DNA from: Betaproteobacteria bacterium
Lineage (GTDB): Bacteria > Pseudomonadota > Gammaproteobacteria > Burkholderiales > CAIKXV01
Length of the DNA stretch: 34,874 bases
Assembly (NCBI GenBank): GCA_021298815.1
Contig: JAJTHE010000088.1
Coordinates: forward strand, 1 to 34,874
Direction of reading: 5' to 3'
Shown: positions 1-8,564 of the stretch, one piece after another
Numbering within the stretch: position 1 is the first letter of the stretch
Layout: each line of letters opens with the position of its first letter
Position numbers and translations under genes: made by a program
Notes under the pieces: model-generated
Databases searched by the model: none
Told to the model about the DNA's origin: nothing
What the model saw: the letters and a program-made list of their open reading frames with translations, nothing else

Positions 1-2101
1 GCTGCGCCATCTGCATCACCTGCTCCTGGTAGACCATGATGCCGTAGGTCTCGGACAGTACTTCCTCGACCCGCGGGTCGGGATACGACACCTCGTGCCG
101 TCCGTGCTTGCGGTCGCAGAACTCGGGGATCAGGTCCATCGGACCCGGCCGGTACAGCGCCACCAGCGCGATGATGTCCTCGAAGCGGTCGGGCCGCGCC
201 AGCTTCAGCAGGTCGCGCATGCCGCGCGATTCGAACTGGAACACCGCGGTCGTGTTCGCCCGTGCGAACAGCCGATAGGCCTCGGCATCGTCCAGCGGCA
301 GCTGGTCCAGGTGCACCTCGGCCTGCGGGTCGATGCGCGCGATGAACTTCAGCGTCCAGTCGAGGATGGTCAGCGTGGTCAGGCCGAGGAAGTCGAACTT
401 GACCAGCCCGACCGCCTCGACATCGTCCTTGTCGAACTGGCTGACCGCCGCCTCGGTGCCGGCGGCCATGTACAGCGGGCAGAAATCGGTGAGCTTGCCC
501 GGCGCGATCAGCACGCCGCCGGCATGCATGCCGACGTTGCGCACCACGCCTTCGAGGCGCTCGCCCAGCGCCAGCAGCTCGGCCACCTCCTCCTCGGCCT
601 GCTCGCGCGCCTCGATCTGCGGCTCGACCTCGCGCGCATAGATCACGCCGGAGTCGCCCTCGCCTTCGCGCCGGCGCAGGGTCACCAGCTTGCCCGGCTG
701 GAACGGGATCAGCTTGGCGATCGCATCGCAGAACAGGAACGGCAGGTCGAGCACCCGGCCGGCATCGCGCACCACGGCGCGCGCGGCCATGGTGCCGAAG
801 GTGACGATCTGCGACACGCTCTCGGCGCCGTACTTCTGGCGCACGTAGCTGATGACCTTGTCGCGGCCCTCCTGGCAGAAGTCGATGTCGAAGTCGGGCA
901 TCGACACCCGCTCGGGGTTCAGGAAGCGCTCGAACAGCAGGTTGTAGCGCAACGGATCGAGGTCGGTGATGCCAAGCGAATAGGCGACCAGCGAACCGGC
1001 GCCCGACCCCCGGCCTGGCCCGACCGGCACCTGGTTCTGCTTCGCCCAGTTGATGAAGTCGGCGACGATCAGGAAATAGCCGGGGAAGCCCATCTTGATG
1101 ATGGTGCCGATCTCGAAGGCGAGCCGCTCGCGGTAGCGCGCCATCTCGCGTTCGCGCTCCTCGGGATGCGGGTACAGCACCTGCATCCGCGCCTCCAGCC
1201 CGCGCTCGGCCTCCATGCGCAGGAAGTCGTCCAGCGTGATGCCCTCGGGCGTCGGGAAGCGTGGCAGGTGGGTCTTGCCCAGCGTGAGTTCGAGGTTGCA
1301 GCGCTTCGCGACCTCGACGGTGTTGGCGAGCGCGGACGGCAGGTCGGCGAACCGCTGCACCATCTCTTCCGCCGGCAGCAGGTACTGGTCGGCGGTGAAA
1401 TCCTTCGGCCGCCGCTGGTCGCCGAGCGAATAACCCTCGGCGATGCACACCCGCGCCTCGTGCGCCTTGAAGTCGTCCGGATCGAGGAACTGGATGGGGT
1501 GCGTGGCCACCACCGGCAGCCCGAGCCGTGCGCCCAGCGCAGCGGCCGCACGCAGGTGCGGCTCGTCGTCGGCATGTCCGGCGCGCTGCAGTTCGATGTA
1601 GAAGCGCCCCGGGAAGCGGGCGGACCATTCCTGCGCCAGCGAATCGGCCAGCGCGGTGTTGCCGCCGAGCAGCGCGGCGCCGATCTCGCCCTTGCGCGCC
1701 CCCGAGAAGGCGATCAGGCCGTCGGCGCCGGCCCCGTCGAGCCATTCGCGGCGCAGTTCCGGGCGCCCGCGATGCTGGTTCTCGCGATAGGCGCGGGTGA
1801 TCAGCTCGCACAGGCGGCGGTAGCCCGCGGGGGACTGGCAGAGCAGCAGCAGGCGCATCGGCCGGTCGCGGTCTGCGTCCTGGGTGACCACCATGTCCAC
1901 CCCGGCGATCGGCTTCACGCCGCGCGCCATCGCCGCGCGGTAGAACTTGATCAGCCCGAACAGGTTCGCCGAATCGGTGATCGCCAGCGCCGGCATGCCC
2001 AGCGCCTGCGCGCGCTCGAGCGCCGCGTCGGGCTGCAGCAGCCCGTCGCTGACCGAATACTCGCTGTGCAGGCGAAGGTGGACAAAGGCTGGCTGGGGCA
2101 T
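1..2101 (-). CDS. dnaE: DNA polymerase III alpha subunit (partial, 5' part)
   Basis: Replicative polymerase of the Pol III core. Read from the ATG at 2101, an open frame of 700 codons runs off the window edge without a stop, so about 60% of a roughly 1150-residue DnaE is present. The N-terminus carries the PHP domain (FVHLRLHSEYSVSDG; then ALAITDSANLFG, where metal ligands of active PHP domains are replaced, as is usual in proteobacterial DnaE). Further on are the polymerase motifs GPGRGSGAGSLVAYSLGITD and PDFDIDF, the latter holding the catalytic aspartates, and YRPGPMDLIPEF. The reading frame is intact throughout. The gene follows the Na/Pi transporter on the same strand after 81 bases, which hold a possible -10 element of its own. 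Confidence 0.97.
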   Translation of the reverse strand, partial: MPQPAFVHLRLHSEYSVSDGLLQPDAALERAQALGMPALAITDSANLFGLIKFYRAAMARGVKPIAGVDMVVTQDADRDRPMRLLLLCQSPAGYRRLCELITRAYRENQHRGRPELRREWLDGAGADGLIAFSGARKGEIGAALLGGNTALADSLAQEWSARFPGRFYIELQRAGHADDEPHLRAAAALGARLGLPVVATHPIQFLDPDDFKAHEARVCIAEGYSLGDQRRPKDFTADQYLLPAEEMVQRFADLPSALANTVEVAKRCNLELTLGKTHLPRFPTPEGITLDDFLRMEAERGLEARMQVLYPHPEEREREMARYRERLAFEIGTIIKMGFPGYFLIVADFINWAKQNQVPVGPGRGSGAGSLVAYSLGITDLDPLRYNLLFERFLNPERVSMPDFDIDFCQEGRDKVISYVRQKYGAESVSQIVTFGTMAARAVVRDAGRVLDLPFLFCDAIAKLIPFQPGKLVTLRRREGEGDSGVIYAREVEPQIEAREQAEEEVAELLALGERLEGVVRNVGMHAGGVLIAPGKLTDFCPLYMAAGTEAAVSQFDKDDVEAVGLVKFDFLGLTTLTILDWTLKFIARIDPQAEVHLDQLPLDDAEAYRLFARANTTAVFQFESRGMRDLLKLARPDRFEDIIALVALYRPGPMDLIPEFCDRKHGRHEVSYPDPRVEEVLSETYGIMVYQEQVMQMAQ

Positions 2102-2131
2102 TCGGGCGTCGGCGTCGCGTGGTGGCGGGCC

Positions 2132-2137
2132 ATTTTA
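2132..2137 (-). promoter_or_regulatory. Candidate -10 element of the dnaE promoter
   Basis: On the minus strand the hexamer TAAAAT (5 of 6 matches to TATAAT) lies in an otherwise very GC-rich 81-base gap, about 30 bases upstream of the dnaE ATG. No convincing -35 element sits 16-18 bases further upstream, so this is only a candidate. It overlaps a small GCGGGC/GCCCGC hairpin. Confidence 0.3.
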
Positions 2138-2182
2138 CGCGCCCGCGGCCGCGGTGGTCGCCCGGCCGATGGATGGCAGTGC

Positions 2183-3874
2183 CTAGGGCAGTTCCTGCGG
2201 GGGCGTGCCCGCACGCGCTCCGGGGCCCAGCGCGGCCGGCCGCAGCCGCGTCGGCGCCAGCGCGCCTGCCCGCTCGAGGATCGGATAGGCGATCGACGCG
2301 ATGTGCGAATTGATGCGCTTGAGGTCGCGGATGATGTCCAGGTGCAGCGCACTGGTCTCGATGCTCTGCAACGTGTTGTCCGCCAGCCGCTTGAGGTGCG
2401 AGTCGGCGAACGTGCGCTCGAGCTCTCGGATCTGCTCCTTCTCGGCAAGCAGCCTGCGTGCCGAGGCGAGGTCGCCGTTGATGAACACGTTCAGGCCGAG
2501 CTGCAGGTTGGCCAGCACGCGCGCGTGCAGTTCGCAGATCTCGCCCATGCCGGCCTCGGAGAACGACAGCCGCTTGCGGATCTTCTTCTCGGCCATCTCG
2601 AGCAGGTTCTTGTCGACGATGTCCCCGACATGCTCGAGGTTGATCGTGATCGACATGATCTCGGCCCAACGCCGGCCTTCCTTCTCCTCGAGCGCCTCGC
2701 GGCTGATCTGGGTCAGGTACAGCTTGATCGAGGTGTACAGCCTGTCCACCGCATCGTCGGCCTTGCGCAGCGACTGCGCAGCCGTGCCGTCGTCGTCGCG
2801 CAGCACCAGCAGCAGGTTCTTCAGCATCGACTCGACCAGGTCGCCCAGGCGCAGCGCCTCGCGCGCGGCACAGGCGATCGCCAGCGTCGGCGTACCGAGC
2901 GCGACCGGATCGAGGTAGCGCGCCACGCTGGCATCGTTTCCCGTCGGCGCCGGCACCGGCAGCAAACGGTCGAGCAGGCGTCCGATCGGTCCGATCCAGG
3001 CGATGAACAGCAGCGCCAGGAACAGGTTGAACGCGAGATGGAAGTTCAGCGCCATCCGGCTCGGGTCGGCATCCAGCGCCGCCATGCCGGCGATCAGCGG
3101 TTCCAGCATGACCAGCGCGATGATGCAGCCGGTGATCTTGAAGCCGAAGTTGCCCAGCGCGACCCGGCGGGCGGCCACGCCTGCGCGCAGGCTGGCGAAC
3201 ACGGCCAGGAGGCCGCCGCCGAGATTCGCCCCCAGCACCAGCCCGATCGCCACTTCCGGTGCGATCAGGTTGCTCGCGGCAAGGGTCGACACCAGCAGCA
3301 CGATCGCCAGGCTGGAATAGGCGGCGATCGTGAACAGCGCGCCGAGCAGCATGTCCAGCCCGTGGTCGCCGGTGAGCGTCGAGAACAGCACCCGCACCTC
3401 GGCCGCCTCGGTCAGCGGCGCCGCGGTCTCGGTGATCAGCCGCAGCGCCAGCATGATCAGCCCCAGCCCGATCGCCACCCGCCCGAGGCGGCCGGCGGTG
3501 CGGTTCTGCTGCGACAGGAACAGTACGACGCCGACCAGGATCAGGGTCGGCGACAGCCAGCCGAGGTCGAGCGAGAAGAACTGGGCGACCAGCGCGGTGC
3601 CCACGTCGGCACCGAGCATCACCGCCAGCGCCGGTGCCGTCGCGATCAGGCCCTGCCCGACGAAGGACGTGGTGAGCATCGCGGTGGCCGTGCTGCTCTG
3701 CACGACCGCGGTCACGCCGAGCCCGGCCGCGAAGGCCTTGAAGCGGTTGTCGACGCTGCCGCCGAGCACGCGCCGCAGGTCGGCACCGAACACGCGCATC
3801 ACCCCGGTGCGCACGATGTGCGTCCCCCAGACCAGCAGGGCTACGGCGGCAAGCAGGTTGAGCAGGGTCGGCAC
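2183..3874 (-). CDS. Na/Pi-cotransporter family protein with C-terminal PhoU domain
   Basis: Inner-membrane protein of the NptA/YjbB type (two Na/Pi-cotransporter repeats, then a PhoU-like helical domain), known in the family for sodium-linked phosphate movement. The N-terminal half is a run of hydrophobic helices with the diagnostic VVQSSTATAML motif near residue 57 and the paired LGADVGTALV and LGANLGGGLL loops. The last ~210 residues are charged and helical with heptad-like patterns (EHVGDIVDKNLLEMAEKK), as in PhoU. I chose the GTG at 3874 because family members begin right at PTLLNLLAAVALLVWG; the longest frame starts at a GTG at 3928, and neither has a strong Shine-Dalgarno. A Pho-box-like repeat lies just upstream. 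Length with this start is 563 residues, normal for the family. Confidence 0.93.
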   Translation of the reverse strand: MPTLLNLLAAVALLVWGTHIVRTGVMRVFGADLRRVLGGSVDNRFKAFAAGLGVTAVVQSSTATAMLTTSFVGQGLIATAPALAVMLGADVGTALVAQFFSLDLGWLSPTLILVGVVLFLSQQNRTAGRLGRVAIGLGLIMLALRLITETAAPLTEAAEVRVLFSTLTGDHGLDMLLGALFTIAAYSSLAIVLLVSTLAASNLIAPEVAIGLVLGANLGGGLLAVFASLRAGVAARRVALGNFGFKITGCIIALVMLEPLIAGMAALDADPSRMALNFHLAFNLFLALLFIAWIGPIGRLLDRLLPVPAPTGNDASVARYLDPVALGTPTLAIACAAREALRLGDLVESMLKNLLLVLRDDDGTAAQSLRKADDAVDRLYTSIKLYLTQISREALEEKEGRRWAEIMSITINLEHVGDIVDKNLLEMAEKKIRKRLSFSEAGMGEICELHARVLANLQLGLNVFINGDLASARRLLAEKEQIRELERTFADSHLKRLADNTLQSIETSALHLDIIRDLKRINSHIASIAYPILERAGALAPTRLRPAALGPGARAGTPPQELP

Positions 3875-3921
3875 GTTGGAAAAGTCTTTCGCTTCAGGCG
3901 ATTGTCGAAAAAAACCGCACT

Positions 3922-3939
3922 TTGACACAAAACTGTCAT
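3922..3939 (+). promoter_or_regulatory. Pho-box-like direct repeat
   Basis: TTGACAC-AAAA-CTGTCAT: two 7-base units separated by 4 bases, the spacing of a PhoB box. The second unit matches the E. coli half-site consensus exactly, the first at 5 of 7 positions. It lies in the divergent gap directly upstream of the phosphate-transporter gene, but its orientation points towards the plus-strand gene, so assignment is tentative. Confidence 0.35.
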
Positions 3940-3999
3940 ATTTCGTCGATCCGACGGGGCTGACGATTGAAAATCCCCTACAACACGACCAGACTCTGC

Positions 4000-4015
4000 C
4001 GATAAGCAGTTATCG
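4000..4015. promoter_or_regulatory. 16-bp palindrome, possible operator
   Basis: CGATAA-GCAG-TTATCG is a perfect 6-bp inverted repeat with a 4-base spacer in the 251-base divergent gap between the Na/Pi transporter and the DUF4124 gene. This gap is less GC-rich than the surrounding genes. The palindrome could be a repressor site; no T-tract follows it, so a terminator is unlikely. Confidence 0.3.
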
Positions 4016-4125
4016 TCCCCGGTCGCAACGACTGGCGGCCGCCTGCGGTCAGCCAGCCCCGGGGCGCTTGCGTTGATCCGATGAACGTGCCGCAGGCACC
4101 GCCCGACCGTCCCAGGAAGAGATCG

Positions 4126-4683
4126 ATGCCGATGCCCCCCGCCCTGCCGTCACCACCGCGCCGCCGCCGGCCACTGGCCAGCGGCCTGGTCGCCTGCGCG
4201 CTGTTCGCCGCAGGCGCCGCACAGGCGCAGGCGATATTCAAGTCCGTCGATTCCACCGGCCGGGTGATCTACTCGCAGGAGCCTGTCCCGGGCGCGATCT
4301 CGGTCGACAAGGTGGATGTCACGCCGAAGGTGATCGTCGACCGGCCGGCGCCCGGTGCCAACCCCGGTGCCGCGGCCGAGGCCAGGCGTGCCGAGACGGC
4401 CCGCCAGAGCGAGGAATTCCGCCAGCGCCAGCAGGCACGCGAAGCCCAGCGCCAGAAGGCGATGGAAGCGGTGAACGCCGCCGAGCGCGACCTCGAGGCG
4501 GCGCAGAAGGCGCTCGTGGCGGGCCAGGAGACCGACCAGCCCGGCGATCGCCAGGGCATCGGCGGCGTACGCAGCCGTCCGACCGAACAGTACCTGGAAC
4601 GCGTGCGGCGGCTGGAAGCGGCGGTCGAAGCCGCGAAGAAGCGGCTGCTCGAGGCACAGAACCGCCTGCGCGAAGTGCAGTAG
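4126..4683 (+). CDS. DUF4124 domain-containing exported coiled-coil protein
   Basis: Small secreted protein of unknown function. The ATG at 4126 follows a good Shine-Dalgarno (AGGAAGAG, 5 bases away); an upstream in-frame ATG at 4081 lacks one. Residues 1-35 form a signal peptide: an Arg-rich start, then a hydrophobic run ending in AQAQA. A short DUF4124 module follows (IFKSVDSTGRVIYSQEPVPGA), typical of a family found in many beta- and gammaproteobacterial envelope proteins. The remainder, about residues 82-185, is Ala/Glu/Arg/Gln-rich and predicted as one long coiled coil (AEARRAETARQSEEFRQRQ). The gene is convergent with the MFS gene, with 19 bases between the stops. No enzymatic motif is visible. 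Confidence 0.85.
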   Translation: MPMPPALPSPPRRRRPLASGLVACALFAAGAAQAQAIFKSVDSTGRVIYSQEPVPGAISVDKVDVTPKVIVDRPAPGANPGAAAEARRAETARQSEEFRQRQQAREAQRQKAMEAVNAAERDLEAAQKALVAGQETDQPGDRQGIGGVRSRPTEQYLERVRRLEAAVEAAKKRLLEAQNRLREVQ

Positions 4684-4702
4684 CTCGCGGCCCGCTGCCC
4701 GA

Positions 4703-5821
4703 TCAGGCGCGCCGGCTCATCACCCCGCCGATCACCAGGAAGGCCGACGCGAGCAGGAACACCGGCGCGACCCCGACCAGCGTGCCCAGCGCGCCGGCGC
4801 CCACCGGCACGATCACATGGGTCATGTTGTTGATCGCCAGCCGCAGCCCGGTCACCTCGCCGCCACGGCCCTCGGGTGACCGGTTGAACACCATCGCCAG
4901 CGTCAGAGGCTGGCCGGTGCCCAGCGCACCGCCGGCCAGGAAGGCGAACAGCAGCAGCAGCGCATAGTTCTCGATGTGCGGGAACACCACGTAGATCGCC
5001 GCGCCGAAGAACATCGCGGTCATCAGCACCGGGCGCACCCGGAAGCGCGTGGTGAGCGGCCCGAGGCAGGCGCGCATCACGAAGCCACCGACGGCGAACG
5101 CGCCGAGGATCTTGCCGATCTCGGCCGGCGACAGCTGGATGTTGTGGCCGTAGATCGGCACGTAGAAGGTGAACAGATCCCATCCGGTCACGATCAGCGC
5201 GCTGGCGATCAGGATCTTGCGCAGTTCGGGGTTGGACAGCAGGTCGAACGAACTGCCGGACTTGCCCGAGGCGGACGCCGAGGGCACGGTGTTCAGCGAA
5301 CGGCAGAAGTAGAGCACGACCAGCGCGAAGAACATAGAGCAGGCGAGGAAGCCGGAGGCGCGCGAATGGCCGTACCACTCGATCAGGTAGCCGGTGCTGA
5401 CCGGGCCGATCAGGTTGGACGCGGAGTAGCCGAGCGACAGCGTCGCGAAGTTCCGGGTGCGGTCGGCCTTCGGTCCGTACTGCCCGGCAAGGCTCTGGGT
5501 CGACACGTTGCAGAACGCGAAGCCCAGCCCGACCATCGTCGCCGATACGAACAGAGCGGTCAGCGTGGGGAACACGAAGGGCACCACCAGCCCGAGCGTC
5601 ATCGACGCGATGCCGAACAGCATCGGCTTGCGGGTGCCCAGGCGATCCGCGACTCGGCCGGCGTAGATCGCCAGCAGCAGCGGCAGGAACGAGTAGGACG
5701 CGATCAGCAGCCCGATCGTCCACTTGCTGGTGTCGAGTTCCAGCGCGAACAGGGTGGCCAGCACCCGGCTCCCCATCTGGGAGCCCTGGACGATCATCGT
5801 GACTAACGCGAGCAGGTACAT
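4703..5821 (-). CDS. MFS transporter
   Basis: Major facilitator superfamily permease, 372 residues, inner membrane. It has the usual pattern of about twelve hydrophobic helices. The loop 2-3 signature is clear (YAGRVADRLGTRKPMLFGI, matching the G-x-x-x-D-R-x-G-R/T-R/K family motif), and the corresponding second-half loop is CLGPLTTRFRVRPVLM. The chosen ATG starts directly in the first helix (MYLLALVTMIVQGSQMG), so the cytoplasmic N-tail is minimal; an upstream non-ATG start is possible. Substrate cannot be read from the sequence. It stands alone on its strand, facing the DUF4124 gene. Confidence 0.9.
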   Translation of the reverse strand: MYLLALVTMIVQGSQMGSRVLATLFALELDTSKWTIGLLIASYSFLPLLLAIYAGRVADRLGTRKPMLFGIASMTLGLVVPFVFPTLTALFVSATMVGLGFAFCNVSTQSLAGQYGPKADRTRNFATLSLGYSASNLIGPVSTGYLIEWYGHSRASGFLACSMFFALVVLYFCRSLNTVPSASASGKSGSSFDLLSNPELRKILIASALIVTGWDLFTFYVPIYGHNIQLSPAEIGKILGAFAVGGFVMRACLGPLTTRFRVRPVLMTAMFFGAAIYVVFPHIENYALLLLFAFLAGGALGTGQPLTLAMVFNRSPEGRGGEVTGLRLAINNMTHVIVPVGAGALGTLVGVAPVFLLASAFLVIGGVMSRRA

Positions 5822-5924
5822 GGCTTCGCCCGCTGCGATGCTGCGGACACGACCTCGGAGGAAGGCGACCCCCCGATTGTGTCAGCTAAGGGGGCCGCCC
5901 GTCTGCCCCGTGCCGCTGTTCTGC

Positions 5925-5948
5925 GCGGGCGGCCGATGCGCCGCCCGC
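5925..5948 (-). terminator. Hairpin just downstream of a Bug gene
   Basis: An 8-bp perfect inverted repeat (GCGGGCGG / CCGCCCGC, 8-base loop) begins 7 bases past the stop codon of the minus-strand Bug gene. No T-tract follows on that strand, so it is more likely a 3'-end stabilising hairpin or a Rho-assisted stop than a classic intrinsic terminator. Confidence 0.35.
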
Positions 5949-5955
5949 CCTGGCC

Positions 5956-6972
5956 CTAGTCGGTCGCCTTCACGTTGTACTGCTTGACCGCCTTAGCCCA
6001 GCGGGCGACTTCGGCGCGCAGGTACTTGCCGAATTCGTCCGGCGACATCGGCGTCGGGTCGAAGCCGCGGTCCCGCAGCGTCTGCGCGGCCGGGCCGCCG
6101 GAGAGCACCTTGTTCACCGCCTCGTTCAGGCGCATCACCACCGGGCGCGGCGTGCCCGCCGGCGCCATCAACCCGTACCAGCCGCGGATCTCGAAGCCCT
6201 TGTAGCCGAGTTCGGCCATCGTCGGGATGTCGGGCAGTTCGCTCGAGCGCTTCGGCGAGGTCACCGCCAGCGGGCGCACCTTGCCGGCCTTGATCTGCGG
6301 CATCGCCGCGGTCGGTCCCGAGAAGATCACCTGCACCTCGTTGGACAGCAGGGCCGCCATCGACGGACCGGAGCCGCGGTACGGAATGTGGGTCATCTTC
6401 AGCTTCGCGGTCGCGTAGAAGACTTCCTGCGTGACGTGGGCGGTCGCGTTGCCGGAACCGAAGTTGAACTTGCCCGGATTGGCCTGCACCAGCTTCACGA
6501 ACTCGGCGAGGTTCTTCGCCGGCACGGACGGGTGGATGCTCATCAGGTAGGGCTGCTCGACCAGCATCGCCACCGGCACGAAGTCCTTGATCGCGTCGAA
6601 CGGCGGCTTCGGGTTCATCGGCGGGGCGATGGCGGTGGCGCCGATCTCGGCGATCACCAACGTGTAGCCGTCGTTGCCGGAGCGCGCTCCGATCTGCGTG
6701 CCGACAACGCCCTGCGCACCGCCGCGGTTGTCGATCAGCACCTGCTGCCCGAGCAGGTCGGACAACGGCTGCTGGATGACACGGGTGACGAAATCGGTGC
6801 CACCGCCCGGCGGGAACGGCACGATGATGCGGACCGGCTTCTGCGGGAAGTTGTCGGCAGCCATGGCAGGCCCCACGGCGGCCAGCAGCGGCACGGCCAG
6901 CACGGCGATAGCCAGCACGGAGCCGGCCGACAGCGGCCGGAGGGATCGGGTCGACAGCGCAAACGGGTTCAT
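5956..6972 (-). CDS. Bug/TctC-family tripartite tricarboxylate transporter substrate-binding protein
   Basis: Periplasmic substrate-binding protein, 338 residues. The ATG at 6972 has an AGGAG Shine-Dalgarno 7 bases upstream; longer in-frame starts do not. An N-terminal signal peptide ends at VGPAMA-ADNFPQ. The mature protein shows family landmarks in order: FPQKPVRIIVPFPPGGGTDFV, VLIDNRGGAQGVVG, FNFGSGNATAHVTQEVF, the HIPYRGSGPSM segment and the ELGYKGFEIRGWYGL segment. Bug proteins bind carboxylates and related small organic compounds between two lobes; the ligand here is unknown. No TctA/TctB membrane genes are near. It is the first of six Bug genes in the window. Confidence 0.95.
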   Translation of the reverse strand: MNPFALSTRSLRPLSAGSVLAIAVLAVPLLAAVGPAMAADNFPQKPVRIIVPFPPGGGTDFVTRVIQQPLSDLLGQQVLIDNRGGAQGVVGTQIGARSGNDGYTLVIAEIGATAIAPPMNPKPPFDAIKDFVPVAMLVEQPYLMSIHPSVPAKNLAEFVKLVQANPGKFNFGSGNATAHVTQEVFYATAKLKMTHIPYRGSGPSMAALLSNEVQVIFSGPTAAMPQIKAGKVRPLAVTSPKRSSELPDIPTMAELGYKGFEIRGWYGLMAPAGTPRPVVMRLNEAVNKVLSGGPAAQTLRDRGFDPTPMSPDEFGKYLRAEVARWAKAVKQYNVKATD

Positions 6973-7082
6973 CGTGGACTCCTGATTGGGGCGCCCGGTT
7001 GACAGGGCAGACAGCAGAGCGGGCGGGAGTGTAGCAGCGCTGCATGAACACGATGCAACAGCGGGGCCGGTGTCCGGCATGG

Positions 7083-7436
7083 TCACATCATCGGGCGGGG
7101 GCCGGCGCGTGCCTGTTCGATGCAGGCACCGCGCGATGCCGGCAGCACCAGCCAGGCGCCGGCGCGGTAGAGGGCTCGCACCTGGGCAGGATCGTCGACC
7201 GCCAGCGCGACCGCGATGGAGCCGGCCGCGAGGGTGACCACGCCGCCCTCGGGCAATGCGCGCAACACCTTTTCCGGCGAGCCGACCGCGATCACGGTGT
7301 CCGCCATCGGCAGCACGGGCGTCAGGGCGACGATCAGCAGCAGCCAGCCGACGAGCGCGGCCGCCCCGTGCAGCAGCGCGCGGCGTATCGCGTCGCGATC
7401 GACCGCCAGTGGCACCAGCCCGGGATCAGTAATCAT
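7083..7436 (-). CDS. Small membrane protein of unknown function, last gene of the FAD-oxidase operon
   Basis: I do not recognise a family. The ATG at 7436 lies inside the end of the preceding gene (11-base overlap), implying translational coupling. The 117-residue product has one clear membrane helix (ALLHGAAALVGWLLLIVALTPVLPM, about residues 24-48). A small soluble region follows with beta-like segments (VVTLAAGSIAVALAV and AWLVLPASRGACIEQ). The long periplasmic or cytoplasmic tail has no catalytic motif. Its position at the end of a run of four same-strand genes suggests it works with them. A longer in-frame start at 7508 would bury it in the preceding gene and adds only Arg/Trp-rich sequence. 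Confidence 0.7.
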   Translation of the reverse strand: MITDPGLVPLAVDRDAIRRALLHGAAALVGWLLLIVALTPVLPMADTVIAVGSPEKVLRALPEGGVVTLAAGSIAVALAVDDPAQVRALYRAGAWLVLPASRGACIEQARAGPRPMM

Positions 7437-8553
7437 AGAGGTGCTCGAAGGTTCCGCCCGCCACGGCGACGCCCGCCACGGTGGCAGCCAGTCCGGGAAT
7501 GTTCGCATCCAGGCCGATCCGGCGCCAGCCCGGGCGCGACTGGATCGGATACGAGAACAGCTGCACCGCCACCGGGGAATCGGCGAAGCTGCCCGCGGGA
7601 AGGATCGCGGTGACCAGGATGCGCTGGTTGCCCGCGATCTCGGTCACCGTCCGCCCGCGTTCGAGCAGGCGCAGGACGATCTGGGTGTAGGCACGGTAGC
7701 GCGGCGTCTCGATCAGAACCTGGCCGTCAGGGAGGCGGCGCACCACCTCGATGTGCGGATCGTCGGCCGCCGCGTCCGGCGGCGGCAGCCCGCGCACCAC
7801 GCTGCGGATGCGCAGGTCCGCCGGCGCCATTCCGGCCAGCGCGCGCAGGACCTGGGCATACGCTGCCTTGACCCCGTATTCGAGCGACAGCGCGAGGCGG
7901 CGCTCGATCCGGCGCACGAGGTTGTCGCTGCCGAACGGGGTGTCGGACCACAGCCGCTGCAGCGTCGCCAGGAACGGATACTCGTACCATGGCGTCTGCT
8001 GCAGGAAGCGGGCGTAATCGCGTGCGACCTCCAGCGCGAAGCGGTCTTCGGGCGTCTTCGTGCCGCCGCGCCAGTAGGCCGTCAGCCGGCCGATCGTCTC
8101 TTCGTAGGCGCCCTTGGCCAGCATCTCGATGCCGTAGCTCGCGCCGATCACGTACAGCGTGACCTTCCACTCCGGTGCTGTCTGCTCGATCGACGCAGCG
8201 AAGCGCGCGAGGCCGCACAGCGTGGTCCAGTAGCCGGTGACGCTGGACAGGTAGTCGAACGCATGCTCGTCCGCATCGCCGAGCACGGCGGCGAAGTCTT
8301 CATAGCCGTGCACGATATACCACTCGGGGTACGAGACATAACTCGCCACCAGCTTGCGCTTCCAGGGCGCTTCGGTGATCACCGGGCGCGGCCGTTCGCC
8401 GGAGGGCGCCGACGGCGCGATTACCGACGGCGAAGGCCCGCCGGACGGCGCGCCGCAGTTTGCCTCCGTCCAGACCACCGGTCCGAGCGCCGCGAGCACG
8501 ACCAGCAACAGGCCCGCAAGGCCGGACAGGAACAGCTTCCAGAACAGGCGCAC
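7426..8553 (-). CDS. Conserved-looking single-pass membrane protein of unknown function
   Basis: About 375 residues. A hydrophobic N-terminal helix (LFWKLFLSGLAGLLLVVLAALGPVVW) is followed by a Pro/Ser-rich linker and a large, mostly helical domain with many aromatic residues (ASYVSYPEWYIVHGYEDFAAVL; TPWYEYPFLATLQRLW). The C-terminus is LDANIPGLAATVAGVAVAGG. I know of no named family for it. The GTG at 8553 follows the preceding stop by 11 bases and starts right at the helix; an ATG at 8601 would overlap the preceding gene and add a Gly/Pro-rich stretch. It is the third gene of the FAD-oxidase operon and overlaps the fourth. The aromatic, helix-rich domain could be a periplasmic partner of the oxidase, but that is inference. 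Confidence 0.75.
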   Translation of the reverse strand: MRLFWKLFLSGLAGLLLVVLAALGPVVWTEANCGAPSGGPSPSVIAPSAPSGERPRPVITEAPWKRKLVASYVSYPEWYIVHGYEDFAAVLGDADEHAFDYLSSVTGYWTTLCGLARFAASIEQTAPEWKVTLYVIGASYGIEMLAKGAYEETIGRLTAYWRGGTKTPEDRFALEVARDYARFLQQTPWYEYPFLATLQRLWSDTPFGSDNLVRRIERRLALSLEYGVKAAYAQVLRALAGMAPADLRIRSVVRGLPPPDAAADDPHIEVVRRLPDGQVLIETPRYRAYTQIVLRLLERGRTVTEIAGNQRILVTAILPAGSFADSPVAVQLFSYPIQSRPGWRRIGLDANIPGLAATVAGVAVAGGTFEHLYDY

Positions 8554-8564
8554 GACGCCGCCGC

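Noticed and set aside
95..3925. Plus-strand open frame of 1276 codons
   Set aside because: It is antisense to dnaE and the Na/Pi transporter, both clear genes; composition (Arg, Gln, His, Asp, Glu rich, no family motif) is that of a GC-rich shadow frame.
4269..5723. 484-codon minus-strand frame
   Set aside because: Frame-shifted shadow of the MFS gene running on into the antisense of the DUF4124 gene; no recognisable domain.
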